64,000 bases of DNA, taken from assembly GCA_965206445.1 (NCBI GenBank), contig CBDBJR010000002.1:3038001-3102000 (forward strand), in the 5' to 3' direction. The notes under the pieces are model-generated. The model ran no database searches and was not told the origin of the DNA. It worked only from the letters and a program-made list of their open reading frames with translations. Positions 52,230-60,310 of the stretch are shown in pieces (position 1 is the stretch's first letter; each line of letters opens with the position of its first letter). Origin of the DNA: CBDBJR01 sp965206445 (GTDB lineage Bacteria > Pseudomonadota > Gammaproteobacteria > Arenicellales > Poriferihabitantaceae). Made by a program: the position numbers and the translations under genes.

Positions 52230-54290
52230 TCACACAGCCGCCTGAGAGCCCAGACCGGCGTGGCGCAACAGCGCATCCACCTGCGGTTGACGGCCTCTGA
52301 AAGCGGCAAACGAGTGCATTATGTCTTCTACTCCGCCACGCTGCAAAATATGGGCGGCAAATGCCTGCCCGGTCGAGCGGTCAAAAATGCCCCGCTGCTC
52401 AAACAGACCATACGCATCAGCGGCCAGCACCTCGGCCCATTGGTAGCTATAATAACCCGCCGCGTATTCACCTGCAAATATGTGCGCAAAACTGTTTGGG
52501 AAGCGCTCGAAAGCCGGCGGCACCACGACCGCCACGGTCGCCCTGACCTGGTCCAGTACCGCCTGCACGCCGGGGCTGCCGGATGGCGCAGGGTCGCTGT
52601 GCAGTTTGAGATCGAACAGACCGAACTCGATCTGCCGCAGCATCTGCATCGCCGACTGAAAATTCCGCGCCGCCAGTAATTTATCCAGCAGCTCGGCCGG
52701 CACCGGGTCGCCACTGTCAACATGGCTTGACGCCAGCTCCAGCACCGCGCGCTCCCGGCACCAGTTTTCCAGCAGTTGGCTGGGCAACTCGACCGCATCC
52801 CACGGCACCCCGTTAATCCCGTCCACGCCGGCGACCTCGACCCGGGTCAGGATATGGTGCAGGCCGTGGCCAAACTCGTGAAACAACGTGACGATCTCGT
52901 CATGGCTGAGCAGGCTGGGCCGGGTAGCGGTCGGCGGCGAAAAATTGCAGGTCAAAAATGCCACCGGATGCTGCACCCCGCGCGCGCTGCGGCGACGGCC
53001 GATATGGTCGGCCATCCAGGCGCCGCCCTGCTTACCCGAGCGGGAAAACAAATCCAGATAAAAATAACCGCACAGCGCGCCGGATGGGTCAAACACCCGA
53101 TAGCACTGTACCGTCTCATGCCACACCGGCGGTGCCGGCTGCCACGCCTGCACCGCAATGCCAAACACCCGCCCGACGGTCTCAAACAAGCCGTGGAGTA
53201 CCTGCGACAGCGGGAAATAGGGGCGCAGCGCTTCGGCGGAAAAGTCAAACTGATGTTGGCGCATTTTTTCGCTGACCCAGGCCCGATCCCAGGCCCGGAC
53301 TTCAGACAGGCCGTACTGCTGCTGCGCAAACCGGCACAAATCCCGCCATTCGCATTTCGCCGCCGCCAGCGCCGGCACGGCCAGGCGCATCAGAAAATCG
53401 GCGATCTGCTGCACGCTATCGGCCATCTTGGTCGCCAGCGAATAGTCGGCATAATGCGCAAACCCCAGCAGCGTCGCCTGCTGATGGCGCAACGACAGCA
53501 GCTCATCAATCAGCGGCCCGTTATCGAACCGACCGCCGCTCGGGCCGACCTCACTCGCCCGCGTGACATAGGCGGTGTACATCTGCCGGCGCAGCGCCGC
53601 GTCATCGCAGTAGGTCATAAACGGCACGTAGGAGGGCGCCTGCAAACCAAAACGCCAGCCGTCCTGCCCGGCCGCCTGCGCCGCCTGTTCGGCCAGGGCC
53701 ATCACCCGCTCGGGCAGCCCGGCGAGTTTTTCCCGGTCTTCGATCAACAGGTGCCAGGCTTCGATTGCATCCAGCAGGTTTTGTGCGAACCGATTGTCGA
53801 GCTCGGCCAGCCGGCGATTGATTTGCCGGCACCGGGCCTGCTGCTCCGCCGTCAACCCGACCCCGGCCAGCCGGAAATCACGCAGCGCGTTTTCAATCAC
53901 CGTGCGTTGCGCCCGGCTCAGGGCGGCAAAATCGGCGCGCGCGTGAACCTGCCCGACCGCGTCATATATCGCCCGATTCTGCCCCAGCTCGGACACATAA
54001 TCCGCGTATTGCGGCAGGCAGGCCTGGTATGCCTGCCTGATCGGCTCGCTATCGCAGACCTGCCGCAAATGGGAAATCACCGACCATACCCGCGCCAGCC
54101 GATCATCCAGGCAGCCAAGCGGCGCCATAAAATTGTCCCAGCTCGGCTCGGTGACCGCGCGCAGCAACTGCCGGATTTGTTCGCGGTTGTCGTTTAAGAT
54201 GTACGCCAGCCCGGGTTCGATATGCGCCGGCTGAATTGTATCGAACCGGGGAAACGCGCTAAAATCCAGCAATGGATTGTCTGCTATCAT
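52230..54290 (-). CDS. prlC: Oligopeptidase A (M3 metallopeptidase)
   Basis: 686 aa zinc metallopeptidase degrading peptides such as cleaved signal sequences in the cytoplasm. HEFGH zinc motif in VTLFHEFGHGLHHILT, with the downstream Glu in the DAVELPSQLLENW segment. DIEAWHLLIEDREKLAGLPE and GYFYLDLFSRSGKQGGAWM are M3 landmarks. Start ATG 54290 (MIADNPLLDFSAFPRF); the ~33 codons upstream are unconserved. It is divergent from gor. Confidence 0.93.
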   Translation of the reverse strand: MIADNPLLDFSAFPRFDTIQPAHIEPGLAYILNDNREQIRQLLRAVTEPSWDNFMAPLGCLDDRLARVWSVISHLRQVCDSEPIRQAYQACLPQYADYVSELGQNRAIYDAVGQVHARADFAALSRAQRTVIENALRDFRLAGVGLTAEQQARCRQINRRLAELDNRFAQNLLDAIEAWHLLIEDREKLAGLPERVMALAEQAAQAAGQDGWRFGLQAPSYVPFMTYCDDAALRRQMYTAYVTRASEVGPSGGRFDNGPLIDELLSLRHQQATLLGFAHYADYSLATKMADSVQQIADFLMRLAVPALAAAKCEWRDLCRFAQQQYGLSEVRAWDRAWVSEKMRQHQFDFSAEALRPYFPLSQVLHGLFETVGRVFGIAVQAWQPAPPVWHETVQCYRVFDPSGALCGYFYLDLFSRSGKQGGAWMADHIGRRRSARGVQHPVAFLTCNFSPPTATRPSLLSHDEIVTLFHEFGHGLHHILTRVEVAGVDGINGVPWDAVELPSQLLENWCRERAVLELASSHVDSGDPVPAELLDKLLAARNFQSAMQMLRQIEFGLFDLKLHSDPAPSGSPGVQAVLDQVRATVAVVVPPAFERFPNSFAHIFAGEYAAGYYSYQWAEVLAADAYGLFEQRGIFDRSTGQAFAAHILQRGGVEDIMHSFAAFRGRQPQVDALLRHAGLGSQAAV

Positions 54291-54501
54291 TGGTTGTTCC
54301 CGTATCGATAGCGCCGCGGCGCAGCCGGTATCGGCCTGCGATGCAGACAGCGGTAGCGGCGCGTTGCTATCGGCACCGCGGCGCGACACCGCAGCAATAG
54401 AATGTGTTTATTCATCACCCGTACAATATAAACTGTAGTTGCAGACAATAATCGGATTTTTTCTCTCATCGCCTTTGAAATAAACCAAAAGGACGAACCC
54501 A

Positions 54502-54522
54502 ATGACAAGGAGCAACCCATGA
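54502..54522 (+). other. Six-codon minicistron overlapping the gor start
   Basis: ATG 54502 reads MTRSNP then TGA, its stop overlapping the gor ATG (ATGA at 54519-54522). An AAAAGGA sequence lies about eight bases before it, and the gor Shine-Dalgarno AAGGAG is inside it. This is the geometry of a translationally coupled leader, but it may be chance. Confidence 0.35.
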
Positions 54523-55868
54523 CAGAACAGTGTGATTTTATCGTGATTGGCGGCGGAAGTGGCGGCATCGCCGCCGCCCGTCGGGCCGCGGCGCATGGCG
54601 CCAACGTGACGCTGATCGAATCGGCGTCGCTCGGCGGCACCTGCGTCAACGTCGGGTGCGTCCCCAAAAAGGTGATGTGGAATGCCGCCCAGATAAACGA
54701 GGCCGTGCACCTGGCCCGCGACTACGGCTTTGACGTGGCGCAAAACAGCTTTGACTGGCACACCCTGCAACAGGCACGCGACGCCTACGTCGGCAGGCTA
54801 AACGACATCTACGCCGACAACCTGGAAAAATCCCGGGTGCGGCTGCTGCGCACAGCGGCGCAGTTTGTCGCCCCCAATCGGGTTGAAGCGGATGGGCGCA
54901 CACTGGAGGCGCGCCATATTCTGGTCGCTACCGGCGGTCGGCCGATCATTCCCGCCACCGCCAATGCCGATCTCGGCATCTCCAGTGACGGCTTTTTCCA
55001 GCTGACCCGGCAGCCGATGAAACCGCTGATCATCGGCGCCGGCTACATTGCCGTCGAGGTGGCCGGCCTGCTGCACGGGCTGGGCAGTAAAGTCACGCTG
55101 CTGCTGCGCAAGGATCGCCTGCTCAGGAGCTTTGACCAGATGCTGTCCGACACGCTGATGCAGCAGATGAGCGCCTCCGGGGTCGAGATTCTGACCAATC
55201 GGGCGATCACCGAAATCGTATCGAAAACCCGCGACAGCTATGCCTACCGCAACGACCAGGGGCAGCTCTGCGGCGACTACGACTGCGTCCTCTGGGCTGT
55301 CGGTCGGCGCCCCAATACGGGCGATCTACAGCTGGATGCCGCCGGCGTCAAGCCCAATGAACGCGGCTTTATCGACACCGATGGCTACCAGAATACGGCA
55401 GTTCAGGGAATTTACGCCGTTGGCGATGTCACCCCGCGAGCGCCGTTGACGCCGGTTGCCATTGCCGCCGGCAGACGGCTTGCGGATCGCCTGTTTGCCG
55501 GACAAAGCGACGCCCTGCTGGATTACAACCTGATTCCGAGTGTGATCTTCAGCCACCCACCAATCGGCACGCTCGGCTTGACCGAAGCGCAGGCCAGAAA
55601 ACAGTACGGCGACGCCGACGTCACGGTGTATCAAACCCGTTTTTCCAACATGCGCTACGCCCTCAGCGAACACAAGCCGCCGACGGCAATGAAATTGATC
55701 ACCCACGGCGCAGACCAGCGGGTGGTCGGCTGTCATATCATCGGCGATGGGGCGGACGAAATGCTGCAGGGCTTTGCCGTGGCGATCAAAATGGGCGCCA
55801 CCAAAAGCGACTTCGACAACACCGTGGCGATTCATCCCACCGCCGCGGAAGAGCTGGTGACGCTGTAG
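54519..55868 (+). CDS. gor: Glutathione-disulfide reductase
   Basis: 449 aa FAD/NADPH flavoenzyme reducing GSSG. FAD motif VIGGGSGGIAAARRAA, redox pair C42/C47 in GGTCVNVGCVPKK, and NADPH motif IIGAGYIAVEVAG followed by the phosphate-binding arginines (LLRKDRLLRSF), matching NADPH-specific Gor. C-terminal HPTAAEELVTL supplies the catalytic His-Glu. AAGGAG lies seven bases before the ATG, with a mini-ORF just upstream. It supports the glutathione used by FrmA/FghA. Confidence 0.94.
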   Translation: MTEQCDFIVIGGGSGGIAAARRAAAHGANVTLIESASLGGTCVNVGCVPKKVMWNAAQINEAVHLARDYGFDVAQNSFDWHTLQQARDAYVGRLNDIYADNLEKSRVRLLRTAAQFVAPNRVEADGRTLEARHILVATGGRPIIPATANADLGISSDGFFQLTRQPMKPLIIGAGYIAVEVAGLLHGLGSKVTLLLRKDRLLRSFDQMLSDTLMQQMSASGVEILTNRAITEIVSKTRDSYAYRNDQGQLCGDYDCVLWAVGRRPNTGDLQLDAAGVKPNERGFIDTDGYQNTAVQGIYAVGDVTPRAPLTPVAIAAGRRLADRLFAGQSDALLDYNLIPSVIFSHPPIGTLGLTEAQARKQYGDADVTVYQTRFSNMRYALSEHKPPTAMKLITHGADQRVVGCHIIGDGADEMLQGFAVAIKMGATKSDFDNTVAIHPTAAEELVTL

Positions 55869-55949
55869 CGTCATCACCACAGCCGGCGGCGCAAAATCAC
55901 TGCCCGCCTGCCATTGACTGCCAACCACAGCACGTACCGGCGAACCCGC

Positions 55950-57107
55950 ATGAACCCACAGAAACTTTCCTTTGCAACCCGCGTGATACACGCCGGTGAG
56001 CCGTCGCCGCGCATCGGCGGCGCAATCAGTATGCCGATCTTTCAAAGCTCCACCTACGAGTCCAGCCGCGCACCCGGTTACCATGACATCCCGTACCTGC
56101 GGCTCAACAACTCCCCAAACCACCTCGCCCTGCACGCCAAGCTGGCGTCACTCGAGGGCGCCGAAAGCGCGCTGGTGACCGCCAGCGGCATGGCGGCGAT
56201 CTCGACCGCATTATTGTCCTTCCTCAAGGCCGGCGACCACCTGTTGGCGCAAACCGGCTTGTACGGCGGCACCCACGCCTGCCTGTGCCATGACCTGCCG
56301 GCGCTGGGGATCGAGGTCGATTTTGTCGATTTGAACCGGCCCGCCGACTGGGCCGACAAAGTCCGCGACACCAGCCGGGCGTTCTACGTCGAGAGCATGA
56401 CCAATCCGCTGCTGCAAGTCGGCGACCTGCCGGCGGCGGTGGCCTTTGCCCGGCAGCACGGCCTGCTGACCGTGATCGACAATACGCTGCCGTCGCCGGT
56501 AAATTTTCGCCCGCTTGAGCACGGCTTCGACCTGGTCGTGCATAGCGGCACAAAATACCTCAACGGCCATTCGGATATCGTCGCCGGCGCGATCATCGGC
56601 CGCCAGCAGCAGGTAGCCGAGGTCAAGCTGAAACTCGACCATCTGGGCGGCACACTCGACCCGCATGCCTGCTTCCTGCTGCATCGCGGCATCAAGACCC
56701 TGCCGCTGCGGGTCAACCAGCAAAACACCAATGCAATGGCGCTGGCTACCGTGCTGGCCGCTCATGCCAACGTCAACCGGGTGCATTATCCCGGCCTGGC
56801 AAGCCACCCCGAACATGCGCGGGCGCGGGCGCTGTTTTCCGGCTATGGCGGCCTGTTGAGCTTCGAACATGCCGGCGGCGCCGACGGCGCACACGCCCTG
56901 ATCGACCGCCTCGAGCTGGCGGTCGAAGCCGTCAGTCTGGGCGGCGTCGAGACGCTGGTGACGCTGCCGGCCGAATCCTCACACGCCGGGGTTGCGCCCG
57001 AACAGCGCGCGGCCGCCGGGATTGTCGACGGCCTGGTGCGGGTCGCGGTCGGGGTCGAAGGCGCGCAGGATCTGATCGATGACTTTCAGCAGGCTCTGGA
57101 CGGCTAA
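55950..57107 (+). CDS. PLP-dependent cystathionine/methionine lyase-family enzyme
   Basis: 385 aa Cys/Met-metabolism PLP enzyme. Schiff-base lysine K202 in VVHSGTKYLNGHSD, the pyridine-N aspartate D177 in TVIDNT, the ring-stacking Tyr of TGLYGGTHA, and the Tyr-x-Arg of the neighbouring subunit (YLRLNNSPN, residues 49-51). Could be a cystathionine gamma-synthase, cystathionine lyase or methionine gamma-lyase; the sequence does not settle it. Start ATG 55950 (MNPQKLSFATRVIHAG) is preferred over ATG 55914. Confidence 0.8.
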   Translation: MNPQKLSFATRVIHAGEPSPRIGGAISMPIFQSSTYESSRAPGYHDIPYLRLNNSPNHLALHAKLASLEGAESALVTASGMAAISTALLSFLKAGDHLLAQTGLYGGTHACLCHDLPALGIEVDFVDLNRPADWADKVRDTSRAFYVESMTNPLLQVGDLPAAVAFARQHGLLTVIDNTLPSPVNFRPLEHGFDLVVHSGTKYLNGHSDIVAGAIIGRQQQVAEVKLKLDHLGGTLDPHACFLLHRGIKTLPLRVNQQNTNAMALATVLAAHANVNRVHYPGLASHPEHARARALFSGYGGLLSFEHAGGADGAHALIDRLELAVEAVSLGGVETLVTLPAESSHAGVAPEQRAAAGIVDGLVRVAVGVEGAQDLIDDFQQALDG

Positions 57108-57185
57108 TCGGCAGCGGGCCGACGTCACAAACCGCCCAACCGCCGCGGCAAACCAACCGTAACCCGTCCCCACCCCCATCATCCG

Positions 57186-58019
57186 ATGCCAATTGCTTCC
57201 GTTTGCGGCACCATTGGGAAAATGCACACCAGCGGCGGCCAGCCGGTCGGCTATGGTTTGCCGGTCGGCGAGCATCTATTCCCGATCGATCAATGCCTGC
57301 GTCGGGTGGTGCGGTTCACCTATAGCGGCAATATTTTTTGCGTCGCTTGCGGGCGTAAAACCAATAAGAGCTTTTCCCAGGGCTATTGCTATCCGTGCTT
57401 CAAGCGCCTGGCCGAATGCGACCTGTGCATCGTCAGGCCCGAGACCTGCCATTACAGTCAAGGCACCTGCCGCGACCCGGCCTGGGCGCAAAACCACTGT
57501 ATGCAGCACCACATTGTCTACCTGGCCAATTCTTCCGGGTTGAAAGTCGGCATTACCCGCGCAACGCAAGTGCCGACCCGATGGTTCGATCAGGGCGCGG
57601 TGCAGGCGCTGCCGCTGTTCCAGGTAAACAATCGCTATCACTCCGGGCTGCTCGAGTCGGTGTTGAAACGGTATGTTGCCGACCGCACAAACTGGCGCAA
57701 AATGCTGGCCGGCGTGGCCGACCAGCTGGATATGCAGGCCGCCAAAGTGCAGTTGCTGGCGCAGGCGCAGGCCGACCTGGCCGAGCTCAAACAGGCGGTC
57801 GCCGGGCTTGATTGGCAGCAGTTGGACGCGCCGGTGACGGAAATCCGTTTCCCGGTAACCGCCTACCCGCAAAAAATAACCAGTTTGAGTTTCGACAAGC
57901 TGCCGGAGGTGGCGGGCACATTACACGGCATCAAAGGACAATACCTGATCCTGGACAGCGGGGTGATCAATATGCGGAACTTTTCCGGTTACGAACTGGA
58001 AGTATCAACCGACGCATAA
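57186..58019 (+). CDS. DUF2797 family protein with zinc-binding cysteines
   Basis: 277 aa. A cysteine-rich part at residues ~50-105 (CVAC, CYPCF, CDLC, CMQHH) suggests one or two structural zinc sites. It is followed by HIVYLANSSGLKVGITR, which resembles the first strand and loop of GIY-YIG nucleases (YL...KVGIT), but the rest of the nuclease motif is not clear. Function unknown. The C-terminal part is beta-rich. It lies 78 bases after the PLP gene on the same strand. Confidence 0.75.
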   Translation: MPIASVCGTIGKMHTSGGQPVGYGLPVGEHLFPIDQCLRRVVRFTYSGNIFCVACGRKTNKSFSQGYCYPCFKRLAECDLCIVRPETCHYSQGTCRDPAWAQNHCMQHHIVYLANSSGLKVGITRATQVPTRWFDQGAVQALPLFQVNNRYHSGLLESVLKRYVADRTNWRKMLAGVADQLDMQAAKVQLLAQAQADLAELKQAVAGLDWQQLDAPVTEIRFPVTAYPQKITSLSFDKLPEVAGTLHGIKGQYLILDSGVINMRNFSGYELEVSTDA

Positions 58020-58050
58020 GCGCAGGCGCGCACCAACCCGGCCGCCGTGC

Positions 58051-59403
58051 TCAACAGCCGGCGGATTCTTCTGCCGTCAGGCAGGCCAGGTGGCAGGAAA
58101 TCGCGCTCCCCTTGCCCGGCTCGCTGGCAACCCGGAGCCGCCCATTGTGCGCTTCGACAATCATTCGGCACAAATACAGACCGAGTCCATAGCCGCCGGT
58201 TTTCCTCTGCCGGGACGGGTCGGCACGGTAAAACGGCTCGGTCAGCTGGGGAATATGCTGTTTATCGATGCCCACGCCCCGGTCGGTCACCGTCAGCACG
58301 CATTCGCTGTCGCTGTCGGCCGCCAGCCGCAGTGTGACACTTGGCGGCGCGGCGGCGTTCGCACTGAATTTGACGGCATTTTGCAGCAGGTTGCGCACCA
58401 GCAGTTTGATCCGCATCGGATCGACCTGCGCCTCGATCCGATCCAGACGGCACGCGATATGGGCATCCGCGAATTCATGCTGCACCAGCTCTTCAATCAA
58501 CGCATTCAAAGCAACCCGTTCGAGCTGCAAACCGGCATGTCGGCTGTTGAGCCGCTCGCCCTCGAGCAGCTCGGCAACCAACTGCTCCATCGCATCAATA
58601 TCTTTTCGCACCTCGGTTTTGGCCTTCGACTCGGCCAGCAATTCGAGATTCACGCGGCTGCGGGTCAACGGCGAGCGCAGCTCATGACTGATGCCCAGCA
58701 GCAGTTGCCGTTTGGCCTCCAGCATATTGCTGATCTCATCGGCCATGGCATTCACGCTGTCGGTGAGGTCGCCCAGCTGATCGTTGCGCCGTTTAACCAC
58801 CCGATGGGAAAAATCGCCGCCGCCAATCCGCTGCACGCCTTTTTCGATTTCCTCAATCGGCCTGAACAGCGCCCGGGTTGCCCAGTAGATCAACAGCAGC
58901 ATCAGAACGATCGACAGGATCAGCATAACCCCGTACGGCCCGCCGCGGCCCAATTCCTGATGGTCATAAATCTGGAAATAGATCTCGTAGTCATCGCCCT
59001 GCACCTGCAAGATCAAATAATCGTCCAGCCGCTTGAAAAGATACCGGCTGCCCGGCTGCGCAAACCGTTCGGAATCCCGCCAGACGCCGCCCCCAAAACC
59101 GACCAGTTGCGACCGGTCGAGATGCTGCGCCGCCGTAGTCCAGTTGCCGTGCCGGCTGAACAGATGAATATCGATCGGTATTTCTTGCGCCAGACGCCGC
59201 GCCTGTTGCTGGCTGGGCGGGTGGCCGAGCTCCTGCTCCAGAAAGGTGACGTAGTGCGCCATAAACGGGCGCGTACTGTAGCGGAAATGCCTGGAAAAGC
59301 CCTTGCCCAGTATCGAGCCCGCAATCAGCAGCAGGACCGACCCGGCACAGATAAACAGCAGCAGCAGCTTAGCGGAAAGCGAATGGTTGAGGCGCGTCAG
59401 CAC
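58051..59403 (-). CDS. Sensor histidine kinase of an OmpR-type two-component system
   Basis: 450 aa inner-membrane kinase. Two membrane helices (residues ~11-32 and ~158-175) bracket a ~125-residue periplasmic sensor; then HAMP (176-230), DHp with phosphoacceptor H240 in GISHELRSPLTRSR, and HATPase boxes NLLQNAVKFSA, DRGVGID and GYGLGLYLCR. The likely start is a GTG at 59403, one base after the regulator stop (TGACGTG). The longer frame would overlap the regulator. The Arg-rich DHp resembles the CpxA/RstB/PfeS group, but the ligand is unknown. Confidence 0.86.
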   Translation of the reverse strand: MLTRLNHSLSAKLLLLFICAGSVLLLIAGSILGKGFSRHFRYSTRPFMAHYVTFLEQELGHPPSQQQARRLAQEIPIDIHLFSRHGNWTTAAQHLDRSQLVGFGGGVWRDSERFAQPGSRYLFKRLDDYLILQVQGDDYEIYFQIYDHQELGRGGPYGVMLILSIVLMLLLIYWATRALFRPIEEIEKGVQRIGGGDFSHRVVKRRNDQLGDLTDSVNAMADEISNMLEAKRQLLLGISHELRSPLTRSRVNLELLAESKAKTEVRKDIDAMEQLVAELLEGERLNSRHAGLQLERVALNALIEELVQHEFADAHIACRLDRIEAQVDPMRIKLLVRNLLQNAVKFSANAAAPPSVTLRLAADSDSECVLTVTDRGVGIDKQHIPQLTEPFYRADPSRQRKTGGYGLGLYLCRMIVEAHNGRLRVASEPGKGSAISCHLACLTAEESAGC

Positions 59404-59404
59404 G

Positions 59405-60088
59405 TCAGTCGGCGCAAAACGGGGCGGCAATAAAACTATAGCCGGCACCCCAGACTGTCTTGATGTAATCGGTCGGTCGGAGTTTTTGCCGCAATCGACT
59501 GACATGAATATCCACCGCGCGGGACAATAATTCGACTTCGGTGCCCTTCAGGTGGCTCAGAATATCGTCGCGGCTGAATTTCTCTCCCGGCGAGGCGGCC
59601 AGCAGCAACAACAGCCGATACTCATTGTGGGTCAGATTGACCTCGCGGTTATCAACCAGCACGGTCTGCATTTGCTTGTCGATCAGCAGCTTGTCGAATT
59701 GAAGCTGCGGTTTGCCGCTGCCGACGGCCTCACTGCGCTTCAAGATATTCTGAATCCGAACCACCAGCTCGCGCGGTTCAAACGGCTTGGCCATATAATC
59801 GTCCGCCCCCAGCTCCAGCCCGACCACCCGATCCATCACCTCGCCCTGGGCGGTCAGCATGACGATAGGAATATCACTGCTGCGGCGAATCTGTTTGCAC
59901 AGATCGAAGCCGTTTTGATCCGGCAGCATCACATCGAGTATCAGCAGATGAAAATCCTGCTGTCGCAGCATGGCCAGCCCCTGTTCGGGATGCGTAGCAC
60001 TGCTGAGCCGCAAATTAAAACGGGCGAAATATTCCGCCAATGGCTCGGCCAGCCGCTCATCGTCATCGATAATCAGAATCGGCGTCAT
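59405..60088 (-). CDS. OmpR/PhoB-family response regulator
   Basis: 227 aa. Receiver domain with acidic DDDE at residues 8-11, phosphoacceptor D52 (LLILDVMLPDQNG) and K101 (MAKPFEP); C-terminal winged helix with NLTHNEYRLLLLLAASPGEKFSRDDI and DIHVSRLRQKL. Start ATG 60088 (MTPILIIDDDE). It precedes and is coupled to the kinase gene. Regulated promoters cannot be read from this window. Confidence 0.92.
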   Translation of the reverse strand: MTPILIIDDDERLAEPLAEYFARFNLRLSSATHPEQGLAMLRQQDFHLLILDVMLPDQNGFDLCKQIRRSSDIPIVMLTAQGEVMDRVVGLELGADDYMAKPFEPRELVVRIQNILKRSEAVGSGKPQLQFDKLLIDKQMQTVLVDNREVNLTHNEYRLLLLLAASPGEKFSRDDILSHLKGTEVELLSRAVDIHVSRLRQKLRPTDYIKTVWGAGYSFIAAPFCAD

Positions 60089-60310
60089 GGCATCACTCGC
60101 TGTAACCCCCTGTGGTTGACTGCCGCGTCGGCTGGTCGGCACCCCTCCCCGACTCGGCGGATAAAAAACCGTACCGGCGGCACCGCTGCGGCGTCGCCCG
60201 CAGTGTAGCAAAAAATCCCCGTTTTAGTGCACTTCATTGTATCGCGCCACAACGGACACCCCCGCAAAGTCTAACCGGTTGGCAGCGACAGCATATACAA
60301 TCCACCGACA

